Below, piece by piece: positions 34,487-43,398 of a stretch of 64,000 bases of DNA. The DNA comes from Halococcus saccharolyticus DSM 5350 (GTDB taxonomy: Archaea > Halobacteriota > Halobacteria > Halobacteriales > Halococcaceae). The notes below the pieces were generated by a model. The model was not told the DNA's origin, made no database searches, and saw only the letters and a program-made list of their open reading frames with translations. Every line of letters begins with the position of its first letter. Position 1 is the first letter of the stretch. The stretch covers positions 47,927 through 111,926 of the forward strand of contig NZ_AOMD01000018.1 in assembly GCF_000336915.1 (NCBI RefSeq), given 5' to 3'. A program made the translations under genes and the position numbers.

Positions 34487-37354
34487 ATGGCGACTGCCGC
34501 GGACACGCTGGCCGGATCGCACGTCCTTCTCGTCGGCACGGCCGAGTGGACGACGATCCTCGCGGACGCGCTCGAAGCCCACGGATCGTCGGTGCGGACG
34601 GTCGCGACTGCCGACGCCGCAACCGCTGCTCTCGACGACCACCCGGTCGAGTGTGTCGTCAGCGAGTATGCACTCGACGAGCGCACGGGGCTCGAACTCC
34701 TCCGAACCGTCAGGGACGAGACCGCGACGCTACCCGTCGTGCTCTGCACGGCGGCAGGTTCCGAGACCATCGCCAGTGAGGCGATCGCCGCCGGCGTGAC
34801 GGACTACGTCGCCATCACCGGCCCCTTCGAGACGATCGTCGACGACGTCCTCACGCGGCTCGGCCAGGCCGTCCGTACGGCCGAGCGGACCGATACTCGG
34901 CACGACCGAGCCCGTCAGTTCGACGCGACGTTCCACGACGATCGGACCGCGACCTGGGTGCTCGATCCGGACGGCTCGCTCCGGCGGGCTAACTCGACTG
35001 CGCGCGGGATGGTCGCGGCCGATGCCGAGAACGCCACCGAAGAGCCGTTCTGGACGCTGCCGTGGTGGACCGACGGGGAGCGAGCGATCGTGGAACGGAC
35101 GATCGAGCACGCCATCGACGGTCGGTTCGACAGCTCGACCGTCACCAGAGAGCACGAGGACGGGACTCCACAGACGCTCGACCTCTCGGCCCGTCCCGTT
35201 CGAGACGAGACCGGGACGGTCGTCTCGGTCGTCGTTGAGGGCGTCGACGTCACCGAGCGCGTCTCGCTCGAACGCGACCTCCGCGAGTCCGAGGAGCTCC
35301 ACCGGGTCACGCTCAACAACATGACCGATACGGTGTTGATCACCGACGACGACGGCGCGTTCACCTACGTCTGTCCCAACGTTCACTTCATCTTCGGCTA
35401 CACCGCCGAGGAAATCCACGATCTCGGCTCGATCGAGAGCCTTCTCGGATCGGACCTGTTCGATCGGAACGACCTGGCCGCCGAGGGTGTGCTGAAGAAC
35501 ATCGAGTGTACGGCGACCGACAAGGCGGGCCGCGAGCACACCCTGCTGGTGAACGTGCGGGAGGTGTCGATCCAGGGCGGCACGCTACTCTACAGTTGCC
35601 GCGATATCACCAAACGAAAGCGGCGCGAGGAGGCGCTTGCCGGGCTCCACACGACGACGCGCGACCTCCAGTACGCCGGGACCGATCGGGAGATCGCCCA
35701 CATCGTGGTCGACGACGCGGCCGCAGTACTCGACCTCGACGCGAGCGCGGTCTACCTTTTCAACGCCGACGAGAACGCGCTCGAACCAGTCGCCGCCTCG
35801 AACGGCATGGGGCGACTCGACGGGCCGTTGCCGACGCGGCGGGCAAACGACGAGACCATCCCAGGACACACCTTCGTCGCGGACGATGCCCGGTTTTACG
35901 ACGACGTTCACGACGCCGACCGACTCGCGAACGAGGCGACCGGGATCCGGAGCGGGGCGTACATTCCGCTCGGCGAGCACGGCGTGTTCGTCGCTGCCGC
36001 CGGGACGGTCGGGGCGTTCGACGACGTGCTCCGAGAGCTCACCGACCTGCTCGCGGCGACGGCCGAGGCCGCCCTCGATCGGGTCGAGCGCGAGAGCCGG
36101 CTCCGCGAGCAGGAGCGCGAACTCCAGCGGCGAAACGCCCAGCTCACGCGGCTCGACGGGCTCAACGAGATTATTCGGGAGATCGACGGGGCACTCGTCC
36201 GGGCGGAGACCCGCGAGGAGATCGACCGCGCCGTCTGTGAGCTGCTGACGGCCGAGGACCGGTTCGCGTTCGCGTGGATCGGCGACGTCGACCCGACTTC
36301 CGAGACGCTGGAACCACGGGCATGGGCCGGGACCGAGCAGGGCTACCTCGATAGCGTGTCGCTTTCGGTTGGCACGTCGGGGGCGGGGGAGCCGGCGGGC
36401 CAGGCGGCAGCCACCCGGGAGGTGCAGACAGTCTCGAACGTGGCCGACCGACTCCGGGAGGCACCGTGGCGGTCGGCGGCGCTCACGCGCGACTATCTAT
36501 CGGTGCTCAGCGTGCCGCTGGCGCACGATGACTTCGAGTACGGTGTGTTGACCGTCTACGCCGAGACGGCGAACGCGTTCGACGGGACTGCACGAGCCGT
36601 GCTGGCGGAGCTCGGCGAAACCATCGCGTCGGCGACCAGCGCGGTCGAGCGGAAGAACGCACTGTTGACCACCGCGAACACGCGTCTGGAGTTCGAGACG
36701 CGCGACTCGGGGTTCGTGTTCGCCCGGCTCGCCCGACGTGCGGAATGTACTCTCTCATATCAGGGCGGCGTTCAGCGAACCGCGGACGGCGTCTACGTCT
36801 TCGTCACCGTGACCGACACCGACATCGAAGACGTCGTCGCTGCGGCTCGGGAGCTCGTATCGATCGCCGACGTCGAGCGGATCGGGACGGACGACGAGGC
36901 GGGTGTGCTCCGACTCCGACTCTCGCAGCCGTTCCTCGCGCTTGATCTCGCCGACCACGGAGCCGTCCTCCGGCGCGCCACGGCCGACGGCGAGACCGCG
37001 ACGCTCGTCGTCGACGTGCCCAACAGCGTCGACGTCCGTCGCATCGATCGTCTCGTCGCCGAGACGTTCACGGACGTCGAGCTCCTGTCGAAGCGGTCGG
37101 TCGACCGCGCGTCGTCGCGAGACCTCCACGCGGCCTTTCTCGATCGGTTGACCGACCGCCAGCTGGAGGTGCTCCAGACGGCGTACTACAGCGGTTACTT
37201 CGAGTCGCCGCGCGAGAGCACGGGCGAGGAGATCGCAGCGACCCTCGGGATCTCGCCGCCGGCGTTCTACCGACACGCGCGAACGGTCCAGCGCAAGCTG
37301 TTTACCGTTTTGTTCGACGACATCGGCGTCCCGTCCGCCGTCACCGCCGGCTGA
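34487..37354 (+). CDS. Bacterioopsin-activator-type sensor-regulator (receiver-like, PAS, GAF, HTH)
   Basis: A 955-residue cytoplasmic regulator. I use the ATG at 34487; a GTG at 34472 is possible. Residues about 10-125 are a receiver fold, but the phosphoacceptor position reads CVVSEYALD, Glu in place of Asp, and the N-terminal acidic pair and C-terminal Lys are missing. Two PAS domains follow (about 140-265 and 270-390; ITDDDGAFTYVCPNVHFIFGY split by context). Two GAF-like domains come next (about 395-525 and 560-690), with a coiled linker REQERELQRRNAQLTRLDGL between them. The C-terminal third has the bacterioopsin activator GAF/HTH arrangement, ending with the HTH LTDRQLEVLQTAYYSGYFE and GISPPAFYRHARTVQRKL. 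It likely senses light, oxygen or ligand and binds DNA. Confidence 0.9.
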   Translation: MATAADTLAGSHVLLVGTAEWTTILADALEAHGSSVRTVATADAATAALDDHPVECVVSEYALDERTGLELLRTVRDETATLPVVLCTAAGSETIASEAIAAGVTDYVAITGPFETIVDDVLTRLGQAVRTAERTDTRHDRARQFDATFHDDRTATWVLDPDGSLRRANSTARGMVAADAENATEEPFWTLPWWTDGERAIVERTIEHAIDGRFDSSTVTREHEDGTPQTLDLSARPVRDETGTVVSVVVEGVDVTERVSLERDLRESEELHRVTLNNMTDTVLITDDDGAFTYVCPNVHFIFGYTAEEIHDLGSIESLLGSDLFDRNDLAAEGVLKNIECTATDKAGREHTLLVNVREVSIQGGTLLYSCRDITKRKRREEALAGLHTTTRDLQYAGTDREIAHIVVDDAAAVLDLDASAVYLFNADENALEPVAASNGMGRLDGPLPTRRANDETIPGHTFVADDARFYDDVHDADRLANEATGIRSGAYIPLGEHGVFVAAAGTVGAFDDVLRELTDLLAATAEAALDRVERESRLREQERELQRRNAQLTRLDGLNEIIREIDGALVRAETREEIDRAVCELLTAEDRFAFAWIGDVDPTSETLEPRAWAGTEQGYLDSVSLSVGTSGAGEPAGQAAATREVQTVSNVADRLREAPWRSAALTRDYLSVLSVPLAHDDFEYGVLTVYAETANAFDGTARAVLAELGETIASATSAVERKNALLTTANTRLEFETRDSGFVFARLARRAECTLSYQGGVQRTADGVYVFVTVTDTDIEDVVAAARELVSIADVERIGTDDEAGVLRLRLSQPFLALDLADHGAVLRRATADGETATLVVDVPNSVDVRRIDRLVAETFTDVELLSKRSVDRASSRDLHAAFLDRLTDRQLEVLQTAYYSGYFESPRESTGEEIAATLGISPPAFYRHARTVQRKLFTVLFDDIGVPSAVTAG

Positions 37355-37506
37355 GCGGCGTTGCGAAACGACGTAGCCCCGGAATAGCGAACTGGTCAAG
37401 TGAATGGAGTTATCTGGGGGTGGGTTCAATAACAAACCTATACTCACGATCGCTGTTCGTTGTTGAACGCTGCTGGTAATCCGCCGGAAGTTCTTATTGG
37501 AAGACG

Positions 37507-37650
37507 ATGCGAGACGTCGATCAGAGTGCCGATAGCGAAACGCCGTACGAATGCTTTGACTGTGGAACGATCGTGCTAGCGGCGACGAACCCGGGCCAGT
37601 GCGATGACTGCGGTGGCGAGATTCGCAACCGGCTGATCCCGCTCGAATGA
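37507..37650 (+). CDS. Zinc-ribbon microprotein (rubrerythrin-like ribbon)
   Basis: A 47-residue protein from the ATG at 37507. It holds two CxxC knuckles, YECFDCGT at 14-21 and [10 protein letters not shown] near 30-39, giving a four-Cys zinc or iron ribbon, then a short basic-hydrophobic tail IRNRLIPLE. This is the small rubrerythrin-like ribbon family common in haloarchaea. The stop is 1 bp before the start of glutamate dehydrogenase, so the two are co-transcribed and probably coupled. An AT-rich stretch (ATAACAAACCTATACTC, about 37429-37445) lies upstream as a likely promoter. A regulatory or metal-binding partner role is a guess. Confidence 0.82.
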   Translation: MRDVDQSADSETPYECFDCGTIVLAATNPGQCDDCGGEIRNRLIPLE

Positions 37651-37651
37651 G

Positions 37652-38947
37652 ATGAGCTCGGACTCCCAGCCGACGGGTCCCTCGACCGAGACCGCCGATG
37701 CAGCCGAGACCGAATCCGCACTCGACACCGCCCGTCGCCAGCTCACCCGCGCGGCCGAGCACGTCGAGATCGATCCGAACGTCGTCGAGCGACTCGCCCA
37801 TCCGAACGCGGTCCATGAGGTCTCGATCCCGCTCGAACGCGACGACGGCACCGTCGAGGTCTTTACTGGGTACCGTGCCCAACACGACAGCGTTCGCGGA
37901 CCGTACAAGGGCGGCCTCCGCTTCCATCCGGGCGTGACCCACGACGAGTGTGTCGGGCTCTCGATGTGGATGACGTGGAAGTCCGCCGTGCTCGACCTCC
38001 CGTTCGGCGGGGCGAAAGGCGGGATCGTCGTCGATCCGAAGAATCTGAGCGCCGACGAGAACGAACGCCTCACACGGCGATTCGCCCAGGAGATCCGTGA
38101 CGTGATCGGACCGACCCGCGATATCCCGGCCCCCGACATGGGGACCGACGCCCAGACGATGGCGTGGATCATGGACGCCTACTCGATGCAGCAGAGCGAG
38201 ACCACACCGGGCGTCGTCACCGGCAAACCGCCCGTCGTCGGCGGGAGCTACGGCCGCGAGGAGGCTCCCGGCCGGAGTGTGGCGATCGTCACCCGCGAGG
38301 TCTGCACCCACTACGATCGCTCGCTATCGGGCACGACGGTCGCGATTCAGGGGTTCGGCAGCGTGGGCGCGAACGCCGCCCGACTGCTCGACGACTGGGG
38401 TGCGACCGTCGTCGCCGTGAGCGACGTCAACGGCGCGATTCACGACCCTACCGGTCTCGACGTTCACGCGATCCCCACTCACGAGGAGGAGCCCGAAGCG
38501 GTCACCGCCGGCGTCGACGACGTTCTCCCGAACGCCGATCTCCTCGAACTCGATGTCGACGTGTTGATTCCGGCGGCAGTCGGCAACGTTCTGACCGAAG
38601 CGAACGCCGACAACGTCCGGGCCGACATCGTGGTGGAGGGCGCGAACGGCCCGACGACGACCGCGGCGGACGAAATCTTCGAGAAGCGCGGAATTCCAGT
38701 CGTCCCCGATATCCTCGCCAACGCCGGCGGCGTCACGGTCTCTTATTTCGAGTGGCTCCAGGACATCAACCGCCGGGCGTGGTCGCTGGAGAAGGTCAAC
38801 GAGGAGCTCGAAGCCGAGATGCTGGCGGCGTTCGAGGACGTTCGAACGGCAGTCGACGAGCGCGACGCGACGTGGCGCGACGCCGCCTACATCGTCGCAC
38901 TCCGCCGGCTCGCCGAGGCTCAGGAAGCGCGCGGTCTCTGGCCGTAG
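37652..38947 (+). CDS. gdh: Glutamate dehydrogenase
   Basis: A 431-residue Glu/Leu/Phe/Val dehydrogenase. After a 30-residue acidic N-terminal extension, the substrate domain contains [42 protein letters not shown] (catalytic Lys in AKGG) and [17 protein letters not shown]. The NAD(P) domain has [37 protein letters not shown] and [15 protein letters not shown]. It interconverts glutamate and 2-oxoglutarate plus ammonia in the cytoplasm. Length and motifs are complete. It follows the zinc-ribbon microprotein by 1 bp. It is a housekeeping gene between the regulator and the amino-sugar operon; cofactor preference is not clear. Confidence 0.96.
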   Translation: MSSDSQPTGPSTETADAAETESALDTARRQLTRAAEHVEIDPNVVERLAHPNAVHEVSIPLERDDGTVEVFTGYRAQHDSVRGPYKGGLRFHPGVTHDECVGLSMWMTWKSAVLDLPFGGAKGGIVVDPKNLSADENERLTRRFAQEIRDVIGPTRDIPAPDMGTDAQTMAWIMDAYSMQQSETTPGVVTGKPPVVGGSYGREEAPGRSVAIVTREVCTHYDRSLSGTTVAIQGFGSVGANAARLLDDWGATVVAVSDVNGAIHDPTGLDVHAIPTHEEEPEAVTAGVDDVLPNADLLELDVDVLIPAAVGNVLTEANADNVRADIVVEGANGPTTTAADEIFEKRGIPVVPDILANAGGVTVSYFEWLQDINRRAWSLEKVNEELEAEMLAAFEDVRTAVDERDATWRDAAYIVALRRLAEAQEARGLWP

Positions 38948-38981
38948 ACTCCTGCTTTTCGCGACGGCTCTGGCCCCACAA

Positions 38982-39851
38982 TCAAGCCTCGATAGCGCCG
39001 ACCTTGGGATCGTCGAGGCGTTCGTACAGATCACCGGGCGGGCCGACCCACGCGCCGAGCTCGAGTGCGCGCTCGATCAACCGCCGATAGAGTTCGCGAT
39101 AGCCGGGGAAGTCGTCGCTCAGCAGCCGTGGGTGCCAGAGTACCGTCATCACCGCGTCGTTGTCGGCCGCTTCCGCGAGCAGCGATTCGCAGGCATCCCA
39201 CGCCGCTTCGAAGTTCCCATCCTCGACCAGCGCGGTCTCCATCGCCGTGAGTGGGAAGACCACGAACTCGTCGTCGAACGGCCGGAGCGGCTCGTAGCCG
39301 TGCTGGAAGCCGTACTCCGTGCTCGATCCGAGCGAACTGTCGTAGTTGAGGCCGATCGCGCGGTGATGTCCCCAGGTTTCCTTTCCGGGGGTGAGGTTGA
39401 GGAAGTGCTGACGGCCGCCCGTCACTTCGTGACCCAGCGCACGCTCGATTTTCGCCTTCTCGTCGGCGAGGCGCTCGCGGTCGTCGAACGAGTCGAACGA
39501 GCCGTGGAGGCCGACCTCCCACCCGCCGGCGTCGAGCGCCTGGATGATGTTCGTGAGATCGGTGCTCTCGACGTCGTACCGACCGAGATGTTCGATCCAG
39601 TACCGAGGATTGCACCACTGTCGGAACGGTCGATTGGGTAGACCGGGCTCGGAGAGGAAATAGAACGCCGACCGCACGCCGAGATCGTCTTCGAGCGCCA
39701 TCAGCGACTCGAACTGCCAGTAGGGGTTGTGACCTGGCCGGAACGCAGCGAGTTGGCTGGGGTCGCGTTCGTTCAGCGCGTCGTAGATCGCTCGATAGGT
39801 CTTGTACGGCCGGTCGACATCGTGGGTGAGACAGAGCGCGAACTCAGCCAT
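38982..39851 (-). CDS. Polysaccharide deacetylase-like protein
   Basis: A 289-residue protein with the NodB-type fold: FALCLTHDVDRPYKTY supplies the first metal/catalytic Asp-Asp region (HDVD), GGWEVGLHGSFDSFDD supplies the H-x-S-x3 metal motif in modified form, and VLWHPRLLSDDFPGY near residue 240 supplies a late His. Such proteins remove acetyl groups from N-acetylated sugars or act as pseudo-enzymes. The gene overlaps the upstream 2-epimerase gene by 8 bp and is the last gene of the amino-hexuronate operon. Deacetylation of the diacetamido sugar or of its lipid-linked precursor is plausible but inferred. Confidence 0.82.
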   Translation of the reverse strand: MAEFALCLTHDVDRPYKTYRAIYDALNERDPSQLAAFRPGHNPYWQFESLMALEDDLGVRSAFYFLSEPGLPNRPFRQWCNPRYWIEHLGRYDVESTDLTNIIQALDAGGWEVGLHGSFDSFDDRERLADEKAKIERALGHEVTGGRQHFLNLTPGKETWGHHRAIGLNYDSSLGSSTEYGFQHGYEPLRPFDDEFVVFPLTAMETALVEDGNFEAAWDACESLLAEAADNDAVMTVLWHPRLLSDDFPGYRELYRRLIERALELGAWVGPPGDLYERLDDPKVGAIEA

Positions 39852-40965
39852 CGGTCGCCCTGCTCGTCATCTCGACCTCGCTCACGCCCCCGTCCTCGCT
39901 GCCGCCGTTCTCGATGACCGCAACGATCCGTTCGGCGGCGTCGCCGTCGCCGTAGAGTTCGGGTTTTTCGGGCAACGAGACCGGCCGTGAGAGTTCTCGC
40001 GCGATGGCGGCCTCGTCCGCGCCGACGAGAACGTTCCAGCCCGCGTCGACGGTCTCGACCCACTCGGTCTCGTCCCGGAGGGTGACACACGGCGTATCGA
40101 GGAAAAAGGCCTCCTTCTGCACACCGCCGGAGTCGGTGGCGACGCGCTCGGCCCCGTCGAGCAGCCGGACGAAATCCACGTAGCCGACGGGATCGATCAG
40201 CGTGAGACACTCGGCGACCGTCTCTCGGAGGCCACACTCGGCGAGCCGTTCGCTCGTCCGCGGGTGGATCGGGAACACGACCTCGCGATCGGCGTCGCAC
40301 AGCGCGGCCATGATGGCTTCCAATCTGTCGGGATCGTCGGTGTTGCCCGCGCGGTGGACGGTCGCGAGCACGTACTCGTTCGTGGTGAGGCCGTGCTCGT
40401 CGAGCACCGCCGACCGCTCTGCGGCACGACACCGCGCCCACCGGATGGCGTCGTACATCACGTCCCCTGTCTGGTGGACCATCCCGTCGCCGATCCCCTC
40501 CTTTCGGAGGTTCTCGACGCCGCGCTGGGTCGGTGCGAACAGGAGATCCGAGACGTGATCGGTGAGCACGCGGTTGATCTCCTCGGGCATTGATCGGTTG
40601 TAGCTCCGAAGACCGGCCTCGACGTGGGCGAGGGAGGCGTCGGTTTTCGCGGCCACGATCGCGCTCGCGAGCGTCGAGTTGGTATCGCCGTAGACCAGGA
40701 TGACGTCGGGTGATTCGCGCTCGACGAGCTCGCCGAACCGGCTCACCATCGCCCCTGTCTGTCGACCCTGGCTGGCGGAGCCGACCCCGAGGTTGTACTC
40801 GGGAGCCGGGATGTCGAGCTCCTCGAAGAAGACGTCCGACATGGTCTCGCTGTAGTGCTGACCGGTGTGGACCAGCACCTCCTCGTGGCGCTCACGGAGT
40901 GCGCGCGAGACCGGGAACGCCTTCACGAACTGCGGGCGTGCGCCGACGACCGAGACGACCTTCAC
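39844..40965 (-). CDS. wbpI: UDP-GlcNAc(3NAc)A 2-epimerase, WbpI type
   Basis: A 373-residue 2-epimerase-fold protein from a GTG at 40963-40965, overlapping the upstream stop as GTGA. It begins VVSVVGARPQFVKAFPVS, the GARPQF(V/I)KA form of WbpI-type enzymes, rather than GTRPE of WecB. Then come HTGQHYSETMSDVFFEELDIP, SQGRQTGAM, LVYGDTNSTLASA, LAHVEAGLRSYNRSMPEEINR and TDSGGVQKEAFFL. WbpI epimerises C2 of UDP-GlcNAc3NAcA to give UDP-ManNAc3NAcA, the last step of the di-N-acetyl mannuronate pathway. All other enzymes of that pathway are encoded upstream in the same operon, supporting this over plain UDP-GlcNAc epimerase. Substrate assignment is inference. Confidence 0.88.
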   Translation of the reverse strand: MKVVSVVGARPQFVKAFPVSRALRERHEEVLVHTGQHYSETMSDVFFEELDIPAPEYNLGVGSASQGRQTGAMVSRFGELVERESPDVILVYGDTNSTLASAIVAAKTDASLAHVEAGLRSYNRSMPEEINRVLTDHVSDLLFAPTQRGVENLRKEGIGDGMVHQTGDVMYDAIRWARCRAAERSAVLDEHGLTTNEYVLATVHRAGNTDDPDRLEAIMAALCDADREVVFPIHPRTSERLAECGLRETVAECLTLIDPVGYVDFVRLLDGAERVATDSGGVQKEAFFLDTPCVTLRDETEWVETVDAGWNVLVGADEAAIARELSRPVSLPEKPELYGDGDAAERIVAVIENGGSEDGGVSEVEMTSRATDG

Positions 40966-42014
40966 TGTTCGGCCTCCGGCTGCCGTGCCGGTTCCTCCGG
41001 CTCGCCCGCTTCGTGCTGGCGCACGCTGAGCTTCTCGTTGGTCTGGAGGTCGTAGACCATCGCCACCGCGAGTGAGATTCCGCCGACCATCACCAACAGC
41101 AGCGCGATCGATCCCCGGAGGAAGGCAGATCCCGCGCCGACGAACGCGAGCGGGGCGAACAATCCACTCGCGACGCCGGTGAGCGTGCCGACGAAGCCGA
41201 GGAAGTACAGGATGACGAGCGGATGGAAGTCACGCACCACGTACCGCATCACGAGCCGGTGGACGAAGTTGCGCGCGAGCAGCACGGAGAGCTTCGGGAC
41301 GAACGAGGAGTACCGGATCCCGCTCTGCTCGTCGCCGTACACTGCCGGATGGGCGACGTCGGCGACCCGCAACCGGTGGACGTTGAGCGTCGAGAGCACG
41401 TCGTTCAAGAACCCGTAGTCGTCGTAAAGCCCGTCGATATCGATCCGCTGGAGTGCTTCCCGCGAGATCGCGGTATAGCCGTTCTGCGGGTCGCTCATCT
41501 TCCAGTAGCCGCTCGATACCTTCGTGAGGTAGGTGAGCAGCGAGTTACCGAAAAACCGCCATCCCGACATCTCACGGCGATCGCGATGGAGCAGCCGTGT
41601 CCCCTTCGCGTAGTCCGCCTCACCGTCCACGATCGGGTCGACGATCCGACTCAGCATGTCGGGGTTCATCTGGCCGTCGGCGTCCATCACCGCAGTGACG
41701 TCCATCCGCTCGGCGAGCGCGCGCCGGTAGCCGGTTTTGACCGCACCACCCCGGCCCTGGTTGTCCTCGTGGCGGATCGGCTCGACCACTTGATCGAAGT
41801 ACACTCCGCCGTCGGCGAGCGTCGCGGCTTCGGTGCGCTCGGCGTTCGCGCGCTCGGCGTGGCGCTGGATCTCGTCCCACGTCCCGTCGGTCGAGCAGTC
41901 GTCGACGACGTACACCCGATCGACGAACCCCGGTAGCGTCTCGATCACGCGACCCACGAACGCCTCCTCGTTGTGAGCCGGCACCACCACGCCGACGGTC
42001 TTTCCTCTATACAT
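40962..42014 (-). CDS. Dolichol-phosphate-mannose-synthase-like GT2 with C-terminal membrane helices
   Basis: A 350-residue protein from the ATG at 42012-42014 (MYRGKTVGVVVPAHNEE). GT2 motifs are VVPAHNEE at 9-16, VVDDCSTDGT at 37-45, QGRGGAVKTGYRRAL at 86-100 and the metal site VMDADGQMNPDM at 109-120, then MSDPQNGYTAISREAL. Two or three hydrophobic segments (about 255-330) anchor it in the membrane. DPM-like proteins of this build load a sugar onto dolichol phosphate at the cytoplasmic face. It is inside the amino-hexuronate operon, so it could charge the carrier with the di-N-acetylated sugar or start the glycan. It overlaps the dehydrogenase stop by 8 bp. Confidence 0.88.
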   Translation of the reverse strand: MYRGKTVGVVVPAHNEEAFVGRVIETLPGFVDRVYVVDDCSTDGTWDEIQRHAERANAERTEAATLADGGVYFDQVVEPIRHEDNQGRGGAVKTGYRRALAERMDVTAVMDADGQMNPDMLSRIVDPIVDGEADYAKGTRLLHRDRREMSGWRFFGNSLLTYLTKVSSGYWKMSDPQNGYTAISREALQRIDIDGLYDDYGFLNDVLSTLNVHRLRVADVAHPAVYGDEQSGIRYSSFVPKLSVLLARNFVHRLVMRYVVRDFHPLVILYFLGFVGTLTGVASGLFAPLAFVGAGSAFLRGSIALLLVMVGGISLAVAMVYDLQTNEKLSVRQHEAGEPEEPARQPEAEQ

Positions 42015-43398
42015 CGCGACCACGTCCGATCGTGTACGTCCGGTGTGTGGTTCCGGCGAGATCGAGGCTGTCGCGTCCGTCGATCACCACTAACCCGTCA
42101 CGAGCCTCGTCTCGGCGCTCGAACGCCGTCCAGTCGATCCCGTCGAACTCCTCGTGTGGCGTCACCACCACCACGCCGTCGAGCGGTCGGTCGGTGACGT
42201 CTCCGACGGCGATCGGGGTCGCGTCGAACTCGGCGAAGCCCGCGTCGTCGAGCAGCGGATCGGCGCAGAACACCGCCGCCCCCGCCTCGTTAAGCCCGTC
42301 GATGATCGGTCTCGCGGGCGTCGCAGCGGTCTCCTCGACACCGGGGCGGTAGGTCAAGCCGAGAACGAGCACTCGTGCGCCGTCAAGCGCCGAACCCTCG
42401 GCTTCGAACTCTTCGCGGAGCTTCTTGACGACGAAATCGGGCATCCCGTCGTTGACCGCACGTGCGGTTTCGAGCAGTGGGCCGTCGGCCTTGCGGCCGT
42501 CGAGCAGGAAGTACGGATAGTAGGGGATGCAGTGGCCCCCGACACCGGGGCCGGGGTCGTGGATGTCACAGAAGGGCTGGGTGTTCGCGGTCGCGATCGC
42601 CTCCGTCACGTCGATCTCGAGATCGTCGGTGAACCGCCCGAGTTCGTTGGCGAGCGCGATGTTCACGTCACGATAGACACCCTCGAATAATTTGACTGCT
42701 TCGGCCGTCGTCGCGTCGGAGACCGTGAGCACGCCCTTTCCGTTGATCGCCTCGTAGAGGACCGTCGCGGCACGGGTGCTCTCGTCGTCGACCCCGCCGA
42801 CGACTTTCGGGTACGCGCCGCGGATGTCCTCCAGCGCGCGCCCGCTCGACGTGCGCTCGGGACAGAACGCCACCCCGAACTCCCCGAACGAGAGCCCGCT
42901 CTCACGTTCCAGTCGGGGAACGACGACCTCTCGGCAGGTCTTCGGCGGGACCGTACACTCCACCACGACGAGATCGCCCGGTTCGAGCCCTGTTGCAACG
43001 TCTTCGACGACGGATTCGAGGATCGAGAGGTCGGGCGCGTTTGCGTCGTCGATCCGGGTCGGCACGATGAGAACGTGGGCCGACGCCGCCGCGGCCGCAC
43101 TGCGGTTGTCGGTCGCCGAAAGCGCGTCCGCCGCGACGAGCTCCGCCACGAGATCGTCGAGGCCGGGTTCGCGCGCGACGTGACACTCCCCTTTGTCGAC
43201 CGTTTCGACCACCTCGCTGTCGGCGTCGGCACCGACGACGTTTCCGCAGACCTCGGCGTACGCCGCCGCGAGCGGCAGCCCCATCTTCCCGAGCCCGTAA
43301 ACTGCAACCGGTACCTCACCGTCGCGGAAGGCTTCGCGCTGGCGTTCGGCGCTTGCGTCGCTGCCGTAGAGCGACGTGGTTCCGGCGGTTCGGCTCAC
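42007..43398 (-). CDS. Nucleotide-sugar 6-dehydrogenase, probable UDP-GlcNAc 6-dehydrogenase (WbpA type)
   Basis: A 463-residue protein from a GTG at 43396-43398 that overlaps the upstream stop. After a 27-residue extension come VAVYGLGKMGLPLAAAYAE (NAD site), VVECTVPPKTCREVV, AFCPERTSSGRAL, KLFEGVYRDVNIALANELG and GPGVGGHCIPYYPYFLL with the catalytic Cys. Nucleotide-sugar dehydrogenases oxidise C6 to a carboxylate using two NAD. In the order of this operon it would make UDP-GlcNAcA from UDP-GlcNAc, the first step towards the diacetamido uronate. It differs clearly from the WecC-type protein at 14891. The substrate is inferred from context. Confidence 0.9.
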   Translation of the reverse strand: MSRTAGTTSLYGSDASAERQREAFRDGEVPVAVYGLGKMGLPLAAAYAEVCGNVVGADADSEVVETVDKGECHVAREPGLDDLVAELVAADALSATDNRSAAAAASAHVLIVPTRIDDANAPDLSILESVVEDVATGLEPGDLVVVECTVPPKTCREVVVPRLERESGLSFGEFGVAFCPERTSSGRALEDIRGAYPKVVGGVDDESTRAATVLYEAINGKGVLTVSDATTAEAVKLFEGVYRDVNIALANELGRFTDDLEIDVTEAIATANTQPFCDIHDPGPGVGGHCIPYYPYFLLDGRKADGPLLETARAVNDGMPDFVVKKLREEFEAEGSALDGARVLVLGLTYRPGVEETAATPARPIIDGLNEAGAAVFCADPLLDDAGFAEFDATPIAVGDVTDRPLDGVVVVTPHEEFDGIDWTAFERRDEARDGLVVIDGRDSLDLAGTTHRTYTIGRGRDV

